NCBI GenBank assembly: GCA_016110215.1 | Contig: JADWQD010000016.1 | Location: 1-64,000 of the forward strand | DNA: 64,000 nucleotides | Direction: 5' to 3' | DNA from: Capronia americana | Taxonomy: Eukaryota > Ascomycota > Eurotiomycetes > Chaetothyriales > Herpotrichiellaceae | In this document: positions 20,416-31,194 of the stretch, piece after piece | How the letters are laid out: every line of letters starts with the position of its first letter | Numbering within the stretch: the stretch's first letter is position 1 | Notes under the pieces: generated by a model | Database searches by the model: none | Told to the model about the DNA's origin: nothing | What the model saw: only the letters and a program-made list of their open reading frames with translations | Program-made: the position numbers and the translations under genes

Positions 20416-21732
20416 ATGGCATGCTCCCTTGTCCGTCCGCTGCTTCGGCCATGCGGCCGCTTTGCCCACGACTCGTCGCTCCTCACCTCACCTCACCTCA
20501 TTCGGCAAGTCACCGTAAGAACATCGATACGTTCAGCCTCAACAGCATCCAAACATCCCTCCGGCTTCACCCCACCCACAACTGAAGACCTCTACGAACT
20601 CCGCGAACGCGTCCAGGAGTTTACCCGGCGTGAGATCACCGAAGAAATAGCCGCAGCCACTGACCGCAACAATGACTTTCCTTACCCCATGTGGAAGAAA
20701 CTTGGCGAAGCGGGATTCCTTGGTCCCACTGCGGATGAAGACTACGGAGGGCTCGGAATGGGCTATCAAGCTCACAGCATAATCATGGAAGAGATATCGC
20801 GGGCGAGCGGGAGTATCGGACTGAGTTACGCGGCGCATTCACAGTTGTGTGTCAATCAATTGAGTCTGAATGGGAGTAAGGAGCAGAAAGAGAAATACCT
20901 CCCCGCCTTGATTAGTGGGGACAAAGTCGGGGCGTTGGCCATGAGTGAGCATAGCGCAGGTAGTGATGTGGTCAGCATGAAGACTACGGCGAAAGCTGTG
21001 GATGGTGGGTACAGGCTGAATGGCACGAAGATGTGGATTACCAACGGACCGGAGGCGGACTACATCGTTGTGTATGCGAAGACCGAGCCCGAGAAGAAAT
21101 CCAAGGGGATCACCGCATTTATCGTGGAGACAGCCACAGAGGGATTCAGTGTGTCACGGAAATTAGACAAGCTCGGCATGAGAGGCTCGAATACTGGGGA
21201 ACTGGTGTTTGACAATGTCTTCGTCCCGCAGGAGAATGTGCTGGGGCAAGTGAACAAAGGTGTCACCGTGCTTATGGAAGGACTCGACCTTGAGAGATTG
21301 GTACTGAGTGCAGGACCATTGGGGATCATGCAGGCTTGCATGGATTTGGTGCTTCCCTACACACATCAGAGGAAACAGTTCGATATCCCGATTGCCCATA
21401 ACCAGCTCGTGCAAGGCAAGTTGGCAGACATGTATACAAAGCTGCAGGCTGCGAGGGCGTACACTTACACCACGGCAAAGAAGGTTGACGAGGAAGGACA
21501 GGTCCGCACCCAAGATTGCGCTGGTGCCATTCTGTATGCGGCAGAAAGAGCCACGGAATGCGGCCTGGACGCTATCCAGCTCATGGGCGGCAATGGATAC
21601 GTTAATGAGATCCCTGCCGGGAGACTATTGAGGGACGCGAAGTTGTACGAGATTGGCGCAGGAACAAGTGAGGTCAGAAGGATGGTCATCGGAAGAGCTT
21701 TCAACAAGGAGTACAAAGATCAGGGCATTTGA
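20416..21732 (+). CDS. ivdA: Isovaleryl-CoA dehydrogenase, mitochondrial
   Basis: FAD-dependent acyl-CoA dehydrogenase oxidising isovaleryl-CoA to 3-methylcrotonyl-CoA in leucine catabolism, in the mitochondrial matrix. Intronless, 438 residues. The first 45 residues are rich in Arg, Ser and Leu without acids until Asp19, typical of a mitochondrial presequence. Family marks are DYGGLGMGY (109-117), the substrate/FAD segment MSEHSAGSDV (176-185), KMWITNGPEADY (205-216), and the isovaleryl-type catalytic base Glu293 in GLDLERLVL. The C-terminal arginine/flavin loop is present in QLMGGNGYVNE and GAGTSEVRRMVIGR. In aspergilli this gene neighbours the methylcrotonyl-CoA carboxylase genes; here it does not. 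It converges on DNA polymerase eta with 52 bp between stops. Confidence 0.93.
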   Translation: MACSLVRPLLRPCGRFAHDSSLLTSPHLIRQVTVRTSIRSASTASKHPSGFTPPTTEDLYELRERVQEFTRREITEEIAAATDRNNDFPYPMWKKLGEAGFLGPTADEDYGGLGMGYQAHSIIMEEISRASGSIGLSYAAHSQLCVNQLSLNGSKEQKEKYLPALISGDKVGALAMSEHSAGSDVVSMKTTAKAVDGGYRLNGTKMWITNGPEADYIVVYAKTEPEKKSKGITAFIVETATEGFSVSRKLDKLGMRGSNTGELVFDNVFVPQENVLGQVNKGVTVLMEGLDLERLVLSAGPLGIMQACMDLVLPYTHQRKQFDIPIAHNQLVQGKLADMYTKLQAARAYTYTTAKKVDEEGQVRTQDCAGAILYAAERATECGLDAIQLMGGNGYVNEIPAGRLLRDAKLYEIGAGTSEVRRMVIGRAFNKEYKDQGI

Positions 21733-21784
21733 ATGCACGTTGCCCAACCGAAATTTCACGCATCCTGGGCAAGGGATTGCGAGG

Positions 21785-23740
21785 CTATCCAAAAGGAAGA
21801 CGACTCTGACCCTTTTCGACCTTCGAGCCCCGGCCTCGAGTCCCACCACCCCCGCGCTTTGGCTTACTGCTAGGAGGACCAGGCGGCCGACTGTTTGTGG
21901 GACCAGTCACGGCAGGCATGTCTTGAGCTTGAAGGTCTCTCGCAAAGTGCCAGTCCTCGTGCTCATGCCTGTCGGATTCGTTAATGGACTTCTGACATGC
22001 CTTGCAAAAGTACGTTGTGATGTCTGATTGATGCGGCCGAGAGGCCTGCTCGGGGTGGACATCATCGTGCTGGGCAAGATCATGGTGCTCGGTGTTATCT
22101 CCCTGCACCTCGTTTCCAGATTCGTCCTCACTTTCTCTGGTGCTCTCACCTTTGGAGAAAAAGCGGGCGATACTGGGAGGATCTTCGTTGAGCTTTCGCC
22201 TCTTCAAGGGCGGGTCGTCGCCATAGACTGGTGTTGCTGTGGTGTTCCAGGAGGGCACATTCATGGCGGCTTTGGCTTCATCTCCCTTCAAGAGAAACAA
22301 ATCAATGCCCTTGTTGCCAGATATACCTTCTTCAAAGCCGCCGACAGCCAAGGAAAGATTTGCGCACGGCCACGCTCGGCCATCAACAATGACCTGACCT
22401 AGTAATGTCTTTGCAAGTTCGAACAGGATCGTTTCATCGACCTTCTTCCCTCCCGGGATCGGGAGCTGCTTCGACCTGGTCTGTCCGCCCTGCCGATGGT
22501 GGAGCGTGATGGTTTTGGGTCTCCTTTTGTTCTCAAGTACACCTTCTTCGACCAAGCGAGCGTAGATGTCGGCCACGAAGATACGCAACCACTTGTGAGC
22601 CTGTTCAGCGTTATTGATGCTTGGCCTGAAGGATTTTGCCGAGAGCATTGACTTGATCTGTGTTCGTGCATTGACTTCACTATTGTCCTCCCCTCGAATG
22701 ATCCCGTAAAGCCACGAGCCTGTGTCGTCCCCCAGTTTGGACTTGAGCTGCTCAACGGGGAACTTGAGCAGATCCGTCACGTCCTCTGTGTTGAAGGCGT
22801 CGACAACGTGTTCCCCCAGCTTGCCTCCCAAATTCCGGATCTTGGTAAATTTGAAACCGGAGAGAAAGTGCTGCACCGCACGATTGCGCACAATGGTCTG
22901 TTGATTCGGCTTCCTGTAGCCTGCACCCAACTTGGCCATCATCTTGTTACGCGCGATGCCTGCCGAGCAGGTATATTTCAGCTTCTCGCGAATTGTCTGT
23001 CGCACACCCCGGACGATCTCAGAGCCGATGTTCATGACCACGTCGTCCCAATCCGGATCGTCGTCCTCCGTCTCCGTGGCGTCGAGGTCTACCAGCGCGT
23101 CTACTTCCCAATTGAGTGCTGTTGAGGGTGGAGGAGGCAGGTTCTCCGTTGGATCATCATACGGTGCATGTCGAAGCTCCGGATACCGTTCCAGCAGGAT
23201 CTGGTGGATCTGCGCGGACAAGTCAAGAAAGACTTCGTCAATGCTGGCCTTCTCCACCTTCTGTATCGGCGCAGGTGGTAGGGTCTCCTTGACCAGAGCG
23301 AGACTCTTTCGTGACTCGAGGCGGTACGGATCGAGAGATACCTTGTCCGTGTGAATGTGTTGTGCAGCATCATCTCGATATGCCCACTTATCGTCCCCCT
23401 CGCGCCAAGTTGCGACGTGCTGGATCACTATTTCAGGGCATTTCTGTTTTGCCTCTGTGACGGTGACGTGTCTGCTCAGTCCGAAGTCTCGCGCTGGGTA
23501 GTTGATGGCGATGAGGCCTTGCCACTGCTGAACGGCCAAGGGTTGGGTCTCGGCCACGCCCAGTCTTACCATCTCGCATTGCGCATAAAAAGCATCGTAA
23601 TCAATCAGTGCGACGCATCGCAGCGGACATGTCGTTGACGATTGCGCGAGCAGGTGGAGATGCTTGTAGGTGAAGCGCGACTTCTTCCTCCTGCCGCCCG
23701 TCATGGGCGAGGAAGCCAGGAACGGTTGTGAAGAAGACAT
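21785..23740 (-). CDS. RAD30: DNA polymerase eta (translesion Y-family polymerase)
   Basis: Nuclear Y-family polymerase that bypasses UV photoproducts. One uninterrupted frame, 651 residues. Catalytic carboxylates are visible in ALIDYDAFYAQCE (Asp47 and neighbours) and in KASIDEVFLDLS (Asp168, Glu169). The eta-type blocks YPARDFGLSR, TCSAGIARNKMMAKLGAGYRKPNQQT and the helix-hairpin-helix region GFKFTKIRNLGGKLG follow, then the little-finger domain. Near the C-terminus there is a ubiquitin-binding zinc finger (Cys579, Cys582, His594, His598). Two short PCNA-interacting candidates are SIARFF before the finger and the extreme tail QSRLPFG; neither fully fits the QxxLxxFF consensus. The arrangement catalytic core, UBZ, terminal PIP is normal for the family. 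The gene is convergent with isovaleryl-CoA dehydrogenase and divergent from the hydrolase upstream. Confidence 0.93.
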   Translation of the reverse strand: MSSSQPFLASSPMTGGRRKKSRFTYKHLHLLAQSSTTCPLRCVALIDYDAFYAQCEMVRLGVAETQPLAVQQWQGLIAINYPARDFGLSRHVTVTEAKQKCPEIVIQHVATWREGDDKWAYRDDAAQHIHTDKVSLDPYRLESRKSLALVKETLPPAPIQKVEKASIDEVFLDLSAQIHQILLERYPELRHAPYDDPTENLPPPPSTALNWEVDALVDLDATETEDDDPDWDDVVMNIGSEIVRGVRQTIREKLKYTCSAGIARNKMMAKLGAGYRKPNQQTIVRNRAVQHFLSGFKFTKIRNLGGKLGEHVVDAFNTEDVTDLLKFPVEQLKSKLGDDTGSWLYGIIRGEDNSEVNARTQIKSMLSAKSFRPSINNAEQAHKWLRIFVADIYARLVEEGVLENKRRPKTITLHHRQGGQTRSKQLPIPGGKKVDETILFELAKTLLGQVIVDGRAWPCANLSLAVGGFEEGISGNKGIDLFLLKGDEAKAAMNVPSWNTTATPVYGDDPPLKRRKLNEDPPSIARFFSKGESTRESEDESGNEVQGDNTEHHDLAQHDDVHPEQASRPHQSDITTYFCKACQKSINESDRHEHEDWHFARDLQAQDMPAVTGPTNSRPPGPPSSKPKRGGGGTRGRGSKVEKGQSRLPFG

Positions 23741-24333
23741 CCTACGTCGTACGACTCGGGCCTTGCTCCCGCTCCCATGGTCCGCGACTGCATTTACTAT
23801 TGGGCGTCATCTGGCAGGAGATGCAATGAGCAGGCTTGGGCAGAGACGCGATGGACTGGACGAGTCGACGCGTCGGTCCCCCCGATATGCAACCTCTTTA
23901 AATTCCAGCGCATCTTATCTTATCAGACGGACCGCTTACCTAACAGACGTAGGCCTGAGTCTTGGCGGTCTATTGGGCTTTTCAATTCTCTTCGCTGTAG
24001 GTTTCTGCATCTCACGAGGCTCCTTGTCTGGCAGTCGACTGAGCACCTTCGAGCGATGAGCAAGCTCAGTCCTCGCGCAATCTTCGGCGGCTTGCTTGGT
24101 TCAGGCTAAGCGTCGACACGTATCTTAACCTGGGAGGCTGTTTATCACCGCCACACGGGACATAGACTTCTGCCTAGCAATTAGCTTCATTCGGTCAGCA
24201 GCTGTCCCGCTTCTTCGGCATCCCCTCACAAACGGAGGCCCAAGACATGATTTGTATCCTGTCCGTGGCTGCTCGTTCAAATTAACAGAGCATCGTGACC
24301 GAACAACACATCCATGTCGGGCGATTTACTTAC
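23741..24333. promoter_or_regulatory. Divergent promoter of RAD30 and TAP-like hydrolase
   Basis: Spacer of about 590 bp. It includes CTTATCTTATCAG at about 23915-23927, two adjacent GATA-type sites in reverse orientation, compatible with GATA-factor (nitrogen or light) control. That reading is inference. Confidence 0.4.
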
Positions 24334-26172
24334 ATGAGAATGTGGACAAGATACATCGGGCTCATCGGAGCCGTGGTTGGAGGACTATCCTGCAGTGGTT
24401 CGGCCTTCCTTCTGCCCTTTACTGCAGATCAGCCCGGTGCGAGCCAGGAATTCAACTGGACAGATATCAAACCGTCGAAAGAGCTCAAGTACCACAAGTG
24501 CTATGGCCCCTTTGAATGTGCTAGATTGGAGGTCCCGCTCGATTGGTCGAATCTCTCGAACTTGAATACTGTCGCCCTTGCGATCACAAGGCTCCCTGCT
24601 GTCGTCGACGTTACAGATGAGTCCTTCGGCGGCACCATCATCCTCAATCCAGGCGGACCTAGTGGCTCGGGTGTTGTAACTGTACTGTGGAGTGGTAAAA
24701 GCACCCAGAAGGTGGTGGACAGTGATAAACACTTTGAGATTTTGTCTTTCGACCCTCGAGGAGTACAGTTTACGACACCCAGTCTGGACTGCTTTCAGGA
24801 TGGCTCTGTAAGGGAGGCACTCCAGCTGATGTCAGCCGCGTCCGGCAGCCTCGAATCAAATCAATATGCTCTAGACACCAAATGGAGCATCGATAAGAGC
24901 CTCGGTCTCCTTTGCGCACAGACGAATAATGGCAGATACCCCGACGGCTCGAGTATTCGGCAATATGTCAGTACTGCGCTGGTCGCTCATGATATGGTGG
25001 CAATCATTGATGAAGTCGAGGCACACCGACAACGGCAACTGAGCTTGGAGGGGAAGCATCATCAAAAGCAACAGACCACGATCCTGAATGATTCGGAGGA
25101 TGGGCCTCCCCTGCTCAATTACTGGGGTCTGTCGTATGGCACGTACCTCGGTAATACCTTTGCGTCTATGTTTCCTGACCGAATCGGTCGTATGATTCTG
25201 GATGGTGTTGTTGACGCAGATGACTATGCCACCACAGGGTGGACCACCAATCTCCAGGACAACAACAAGACGTGGGAAAAGTTCTTCGACTACTGTTTTG
25301 AGGCTGGCGATAAGTGCGCTCTAACCGACTCTTCGATACGCAGCCCTGCAGAGATGCAGGAGAAGGTTGAAGGCTTTTTGGCTGAGCTGAAGCACAACCC
25401 ACTACCATTAGTGGAGAACGGCAATGCCTATGTCCTTACCTACTTCAACTTGAAAGCGATTATTCATGTCCATCTATATCAACCAATCCAACTATGGCCA
25501 ATGTTGGCTCTGGTTCTGAGAGCGCTGATGGAGCGAGACGAGAGAGGCGCGATTTCCGCCCTGAGGTCATCCTGGTCGTGGTTCGCTCCAGGAAATGGAC
25601 ACTTCCACCCGTCTCTGCCGGATCTACCCTTCGTACCTGCGCTATCAGAAGTCCTCATGAAGCAGGGCTTGGGACTGCCGGTGAGCTATCCTTGGCAGGT
25701 GGACGCGGCCGTCTCGATTCTTTGCGGCGATGGCGACGACATTACGTCCCGGACCAAAGAGGAATTCGCCGAATATCTCACGTTACTGGAATCTCAATCG
25801 CCGGTCGTGGGATCCGTCTGGGCAGAGATCACGTTGCCTTGTGTCCATTGGCAGAGGGTTAATCGCCCGTCGGCCAAAAATCGATTTACAGGCCCTTTTG
25901 CCTCGAATCTGTCCGATTATGATCCTCGAGGCAGCCCCCTCCTGTTTATCGGCAACACGGCTGATCCGGTAACACCGGTGCGCAACGCAGTCAAGATGTC
26001 CCAGCGTCATGAAGGTAGTGTTGTGCTTACGCAGGATATGCCTGGCCATTGCGCCGGGTCAAGCAACCCGAGTGTATGTGTATTTGCTATTGTCAAGGCA
26101 TTCTATGCCAACGGCACCTTGCCGGATGCTGGGCTTGTTTGTGAGGCAGCACTTAAGCCATGGGATATATGA
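24334..26172 (+). CDS. Secreted alpha/beta hydrolase, tripeptidyl-aminopeptidase (S33) type
   Basis: Probable extracellular serine exopeptidase of the TAP family, releasing short N-terminal peptides. 612 residues, no intron. Starts at 24334 or 24340 both give a hydrophobic signal peptide (YIGLIGAVVGGLSCSGSAF). The oxyanion-hole segment NPGGPSGSG and FDPRGV are characteristic of the family. The nucleophile elbow is GLSYG (Ser at about residue 267 from the first ATG); the acid lies in NTADPVTP and the catalytic His in DMPGHCAG. The C-terminal TAP-like domain carries several Cys that may form disulphides. An internal Gln/His/Lys-rich segment precedes the nucleophile. Several NxS/T sites agree with secretion. 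It converges with the arylsulfotransferase-like gene. Confidence 0.88.
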   Translation: MRMWTRYIGLIGAVVGGLSCSGSAFLLPFTADQPGASQEFNWTDIKPSKELKYHKCYGPFECARLEVPLDWSNLSNLNTVALAITRLPAVVDVTDESFGGTIILNPGGPSGSGVVTVLWSGKSTQKVVDSDKHFEILSFDPRGVQFTTPSLDCFQDGSVREALQLMSAASGSLESNQYALDTKWSIDKSLGLLCAQTNNGRYPDGSSIRQYVSTALVAHDMVAIIDEVEAHRQRQLSLEGKHHQKQQTTILNDSEDGPPLLNYWGLSYGTYLGNTFASMFPDRIGRMILDGVVDADDYATTGWTTNLQDNNKTWEKFFDYCFEAGDKCALTDSSIRSPAEMQEKVEGFLAELKHNPLPLVENGNAYVLTYFNLKAIIHVHLYQPIQLWPMLALVLRALMERDERGAISALRSSWSWFAPGNGHFHPSLPDLPFVPALSEVLMKQGLGLPVSYPWQVDAAVSILCGDGDDITSRTKEEFAEYLTLLESQSPVVGSVWAEITLPCVHWQRVNRPSAKNRFTGPFASNLSDYDPRGSPLLFIGNTADPVTPVRNAVKMSQRHEGSVVLTQDMPGHCAGSSNPSVCVFAIVKAFYANGTLPDAGLVCEAALKPWDI

Positions 26173-26413
26173 CGATGAAATCTCCCGACAGATTTGAATG
26201 CAATGTAGAAACCAGAACTGCAGAGGCCAGAGTGAACGACCCGGTTACGCTGTGAATGGCGAAGGATCGTCTTTTCAAACTGCATACCATGCAGAGCAGG
26301 GTGAATGGAGTTGCAAAGCACGTGGAAGAAGACAAGCAAGGGGGAGTCTTTACCTCAAGTTGAAGTATACTGCGCCGTTAAAATGCGATGCAGTTCAAAG
26401 TCTAAGAGCGCTT

Positions 26414-28287
26414 TCATGACTTCCTCCAGACGACCCAAGAAACGCCCTTCTTGCCGGCATGCCTCTGTCCGGACGACCATCTGTAAGTAATCCAAGCAAC
26501 CCTGAAGACAACCGCCCAGCAGAAGACTGCCAGTAAAAAGGTCCACCAACCTCTTGAAGTCTCTCGCTGAATCACATCCGTGGAGCGGAGTATTCGCCCG
26601 TGCCGGTCCAGGGCGGCTACACGAAACCAAGAGTACTGCGACAGTTGATCGAGCTCGAAGGTCTCCTCATAAGACTCCTTGTCCACGACATCCAAATCGA
26701 CGAAGCCTTCTTCGTGCTCGCCTGCGCCTTGCAGCACCCATGCGGCCACTTCTGTGGCGCCATTCCAGCTAACGTAGAGGACATCGTCCAGAATCTTCGC
26801 GGCGGGAGGCTCACGAGGGTTTCCCACCCAATCCGCAGATTTGAAAGCTCGATATGATACGGCCGTGTTGAAAGCGTGCAGCCAAGGCGCGCCATAGTGC
26901 GTCTCGCACAGCAACGTCCCGTTCAGGGTAAACTCGCTCAAGACTGGAGAATGGCCGAATCCGACGAACACGTGCTTACTCGCAGGAAGATACTGGACCG
27001 AGCCTTGTGAAGGCGTGCGTGTGTGGTGCAAGGAGACGTACGAGTGCAGGAGAGCCACCGTGCGGTTGGGTACGTCGAGTTGGAGCATCATACCACGGCT
27101 GTACGGACCGTCGACGTGCAGCGGACCTCCCTCCTTGTTGTCGAAAAGGGTGATGATGCCGGCTTCCTCATCCACCCAGCGTGCATCGTGCTGCCAGCGG
27201 AAGTTCAAGGCGTCGCCCCCTGAGCGGTCGTCGAACTGATTACGTTGGCCGCCAAGAATCCACATAATTTGGCCGTCGGGGCTTACGCAGCTGACGGAAT
27301 GGGTATGGCGTGACGAAATGAGATAGTTGCCCTGGGAGTCCTTGGCCACGCTGTTGAGGTGGAAGAAGTCGAAGGGGATGCTTTTGAAGTAGCCGCCAAA
27401 CGGGTGGGTCATGAACGTCTCGTTGACCTGGAAATGGTCCGAGGCTCGCCATTCGAAGAGGAGCTCGCCGGTGGCAATGTCGACCTCCTGGAAGCCGCTG
27501 TCTATCAGCCAGCCGGACTTGGTTTTACCCAGCGACGACAGATCGGCGGGCGTGACGTTGTAGAATGTCAAGAGCGCGGTATCGTCGTTGGTGATGATGA
27601 ACTCGTGGAGGTCGCCTCCAATGCCGACCCCGGAGACGGTGTGTTTAAGGTCGTATGCGGCGTCCAACTGCATGTGGGCGGGCTCGTCAGTTCAATTCAA
27701 CACCATTCTGGCAAATGAATGCGTCGGTGCGTTTTTCTCGCACTCACCATGTGGTAGACGCCACGTCCCATAGTTCCTCCCTTCTTGCCCGTCCAGAACG
27801 TCACGTACTGCTCTCCCTTGTACGTCTGCAATTTCAGATTCGTCGTCGCGCCCAGACCTTCGGTTTTCCACACGAGTCCACCGTTGGCGTCCAGTATGGC
27901 CGGGCCGGGACTTGCCATGGAACCGCCATTGAGATTCAGAAACGTGTAACCCTTGTCGCATTGCGGATCGGATTTTCTGATGCTGATCCGCGGCGAGCTC
28001 AAGCCATTCGACAGATATGTCTGCGAGGGAGCACCACCATAGAGACCCAGCTCATATAGTGTTGGGTGCAGGGTCGGAGAAAGCAAGATCAGTAGCGGAA
28101 TGGCCACATACGAGATACTAAGGTAGAGGACAGCCAGGCCGGCGACGGCAAGGATGGCGTAGAAGAGAAGCCGGACAACCAGCGGCTGCGACTTGGCCTT
28201 GAAGCGCAGCCTTCCGATCAAAGGCATTGGGCTGGGGAAAGGGCATGATGCGTGTCGGTTCACTGCTGGGTCCCAAAAGTTGGCCAT
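26414..28287 (-). CDS. Fungal arylsulfotransferase-like membrane protein (ASST family)
   Basis: Belongs to the Arylsulfotran_2 family, predicted beta-propeller proteins related to bacterial PAPS-independent aryl sulfotransferases; activity in fungi is unproven. Two exons, 28287-27748 and 27667-26414, with an 80-bp intron (GTGAGT to CAG), give 597 residues. A membrane segment near the N-terminus (LLFYAILAVAGLAVLYLSI) and another near the C-terminus (WWTFLLAVFCWAVVF) bracket a lumenal or extracellular propeller. Family signatures include FHLNSVAKDSQGNYLISSRH, IMWILGGQRNQF and FRWQHDARW. The ATG at 28287 has a strong context (GGGATGG); an alternative in-frame ATG at 28227 directly precedes the basic/hydrophobic segment. 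Confidence 0.87.
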
Positions 28288-29901
28288 CCCAGATTATATG
28301 TGAAGAAGTCCCGGTCCCAGATCGTTGCGTGGGACTCGGCGCGCAAACTTTGGAGTTACTACCACGTCTCGGGAGATCTCAAACAGGGGGGGGGAGGTGG
28401 GTGGGTTGAGGGCACCTACCGATACGCGTATCTGGCGACGACGGACAGTATCATAGCAGTAGTGTGTTCTCGCGAGTTGATGGCGACAATACTAGTCGCA
28501 ACTTCCCGGTCAAGCCCCAAGGCTTGACGGAAAGCGGCAATCCATTCATCGGCCACAGCAAGTAACAAGTAGCACTGAGGATGCCCATCACGGTGGACCG
28601 CGCAATTTCGCGGCCTATGACGGCCACGAGCTTGCGAAAATCTATCACTGTGCCGCGGCAACGTTGGTGTCTTGGAACCTACATACCTGCGCGAAGATGT
28701 GGATAGAGAGGCCCCGGCGAGAGATGGGCTCCCCAGACGGTTGATGAAACACCACCCTATCAAGAGGTGGGCGCAGCACCGGTGGAGATGCAGTGCCAAC
28801 GCTGGGCTGATGCCCATCTCGCAGATGTTGTCTTGGGGAAGCCTTGGTAAACACGATGTCGAGTCGCTTGCAACCGGCTGTACCTTGCCTAGACGATCCC
28901 GACCGGGTTAGTTTTACGACGATGACGAGCCATGCCGTGGTCGCAAACTCAGATATGATACGAGGAAACTTGTTATTGATCGGCTATCTATCACTGGGGC
29001 TCTCGCAGTTCCGTCCTACCGCGAGCTCTTTTTCCGATCGCGCAGTTTGCTGAATCAAGCTGGCGTTGCGAACTCACGGCAGATCTGAATCCTGTCACTG
29101 TGGTAGCACTCGCACTGGGTACTGGATGCTGAAGATGAAGATGAAGATGAAATGCCGTTCAAGCCGGTCGACCCCTACCACCCTCACCACCGGTAATTAC
29201 CCGCTCGCATCACCTTCCGCGAACCTCTTCGCTACGACGAGCTCGAGCTCTAGCTCTGGCGCGCTCCATACCAAGGCCTTAGATAATGCAGTGCCCGGTT
29301 CTACACCTGCCTCTCTCAGGGATAGTCCCCCTTTGTGGATTCGAATAGAGTGTCGGAAGTCGGCCACGAGGCCCATGCCCCCCCTGCCTGGCTCGACGAT
29401 CGGCGCTTGTCCTCGGTGAGGACCAACCCACCACCAGGAATGGAGGGGGACGGACGGGCTGCATCGCACAGAGTTGGAAGGTAAGAGTTTATGGCCGAGT
29501 GATCAAAAGAGCTGGACTCGAATGTGCCCGCCCACCCACGTACTGCCGGACTATGTCAAGTCTGTCTACCTATCTATCAAAAACACCGGCTGCCAGTATT
29601 GACCCAACAAATCACGGAGGTGGGTGCACATGGGAGAATAGGTGTCCCCTCCATCCATCCACATGCATATCCACGTGCTGTGAAACCCTGTCGTCTTGTA
29701 CCACAGGACAGTCAAAACTTGGTCGCGAGCACAGCCACAACGCCAAGCGAGTACGAGCAGTAGTATCCGGCGACAGTCCCGTCCTGACCCCGTCCCTCGA
29801 GCCCACACAAATGAAATATTGCCACCCTTTTTTGACAGTTCTATCACGTCCCCACCACCAATGCGCGCGTCGCCCGGCTATCTGTGCCGCCGCACATCAC
29901 G
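28288..29901. other. Intergenic region with a possible unnamed minus-strand gene
   Basis: The first 600 bases include the candidate exons at 28416-28983 listed separately. The remainder holds a short GAA/GAT repeat near 29128-29150 and a Ser-codon-rich patch, with no supportable gene. A run of eight or more G lies near 28385. Confidence 0.45.
28416..28983 (-). CDS. Candidate unrecognised gene fragment, two exons
   Basis: Inferred exons are 28983-28687 (99 open codons) and 28574-28416 (53 codons including the stop), joined across a 112-bp intron with consensus donor GTATGT and acceptor CAG. The second exon reads CYLLLAVADEWIAAFRQALG and onward, with coding-like character. The first exon has no in-frame ATG; the bases before it end in TAG, so it may start after another intron, or this may be a gene relic. 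A shorter intron ending at about 28631 would give a different tail. No family is recognised. It lies 128 bp upstream of the arylsulfotransferase-like start on the same strand, so it could also be part of that gene's leader. Confidence 0.3.
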
Positions 29902-30989
29902 TCACGTCAACTCCACGTTCATGCGGCCCTTTGAAAGGTTGGCAAAGGGTCCGGAGTCGGCATTCTTTGAAAACTGCTGCTCCCTGCGCCGGATGCCCAG
30001 GTACGGCAAGTAGTGGCCGGGATGGACGACGACGAACAGCGCCGCGACCAGGAGCATCAGGGCCGAGTCGAAGGCGTAGAAGAACCACTCGTGGTCAATG
30101 AGGTAGTTGGTCGTGCCCAGGGCGAATTCGACGAAGCGCAAGATCGTCCGGATCAGGATCAGGATGTTGGCCACGTTGATGGCGGTCAAGAACAGCTGCC
30201 AGTTGCGCTCCTTGGGCAGCGACACGTCCCGCAGGCCTCGGCGCAGGAGGATGTTGAGCCGGAAACTCGCGACGACGAAGAATCCAAACGCCGCGAGTTG
30301 CAGCGCCAGGCCGACCATGACGATGTTCTTGCCCCGGTTCGCGTGGTCCTTGTCGTTGGCCGACGCGACCATCGCGCCGCCGATCACCTGCACGAAGAAG
30401 CTGAAGACGTCCGACCCCACGAAGATGGGCGTGATGCGCCGCGCCGGCACCCACAGATGGCGCGCCGTCTGGAAGCGTGGGGGCACCACCCACAGCACGA
30501 TCCGGCCGAATGCCATGTAGCACGCCGCGGCCATGACGGCGGGGGCGACGAGGATGACGACCGTCTGGATGATGAAGAGGCCCCTGCTGTCCAGATTCTT
30601 GATCGACATGGCTCGGGTCAGGTAGCCGACAAACTCCACTGCGTCGGGTGTCAGTAAGTGCGCTGGGGATCCGGGCATCTCTATTTCGACACGGATGCTC
30701 CGTGTAGAGGTAAGAGGGTGGTAGAGATGGCACACTCACATGATACCGCGAATATCATCACCCACCAGAACCAGGCTCGGTGCCAGAAGAATTGGAGCAC
30801 GTTCGCGGCCAAGACGGCGCCGAACAGAATCAGAAAGAAGACGGCCGCGGCGAACGATGGAGGATAGTTGTATCGGCCCTCGGTCGCAAAGTCCTGCGGA
30901 CTCTTGTTGCCGGGTCTGTCGTCGTCGTCGGCGGCGGCGCGAGAAGCGAGGTGCACGAGATGCGGAACGACGGCATCGAGAATCGCCAT
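29902..30989 (-). CDS. RTA1-like seven-transmembrane protein
   Basis: Member of the fungal RTA1/RSB1/PUG1 family of plasma-membrane or ER proteins linked to lipid-base export, drug tolerance or porphyrin uptake. Two exons, 30989-30740 and 30638-29902, with a 101-bp intron (GTGAGT donor, ACTGAC branch site, CAG acceptor), give 328 residues. Splicing joins FAVS to LEFVGYLTRA, as in the family. Hydrophobic segments include AAVFFLILFGAVLAANVLQF, IIQTVVILVAPAVMAAACYM, FSFFVQVIGGAMVA, IVMVGLALQLAAFGFFVVAS and the last one, ALMLLVAALFVVVHPG. The motif GxDxxSFxxQxxGG typical of RTA1 proteins is visible as SDVFSFFVQVIGG. The transported substrate cannot be told from sequence. The ATG at 30989 is the first in frame. 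Confidence 0.9.
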
Positions 30990-31170
30990 CCCAGGAACAA
31001 CTGCTTCGGGTTGCGGTTTTGTAAAGCGGGTTGAGTGACGCCTTGAGTCGAGAAGACCCAGCCGGGCCAAGTAAGTGTTGCGGTCGCGCAACAGTGGAGG
31101 GTGCTGTACGGAGTAGATATTGCGGTGGGCAGCGTGTGTTGTTTTGTTGTGTTTTGTTTTGCCCCGTCCC

Positions 31171-31194
31171 CTGACTGACTGACTGAGACTGACT
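31171..31194. repeat. GACT tetranucleotide repeat
   Basis: Near-perfect tandem CTGA/GACT units with one interruption, in the upstream region of the RTA1-like gene. Confidence 0.8.

Noticed and set aside
29120..29200. GAA/GAT repeat with a short acidic frame (DAEDEDEDEMPFKPVDPYHP)
   Set aside because: Flanked by stops on both sides within 30 codons and not joined by clear splice sites.
30013..30657. Two long frames opposite or offset to the RTA1-like exon
   Set aside because: Arg/Asp/His-rich translations typical of antisense or shifted reading of a GC-rich exon; the RTA1 frame has the transmembrane segments.
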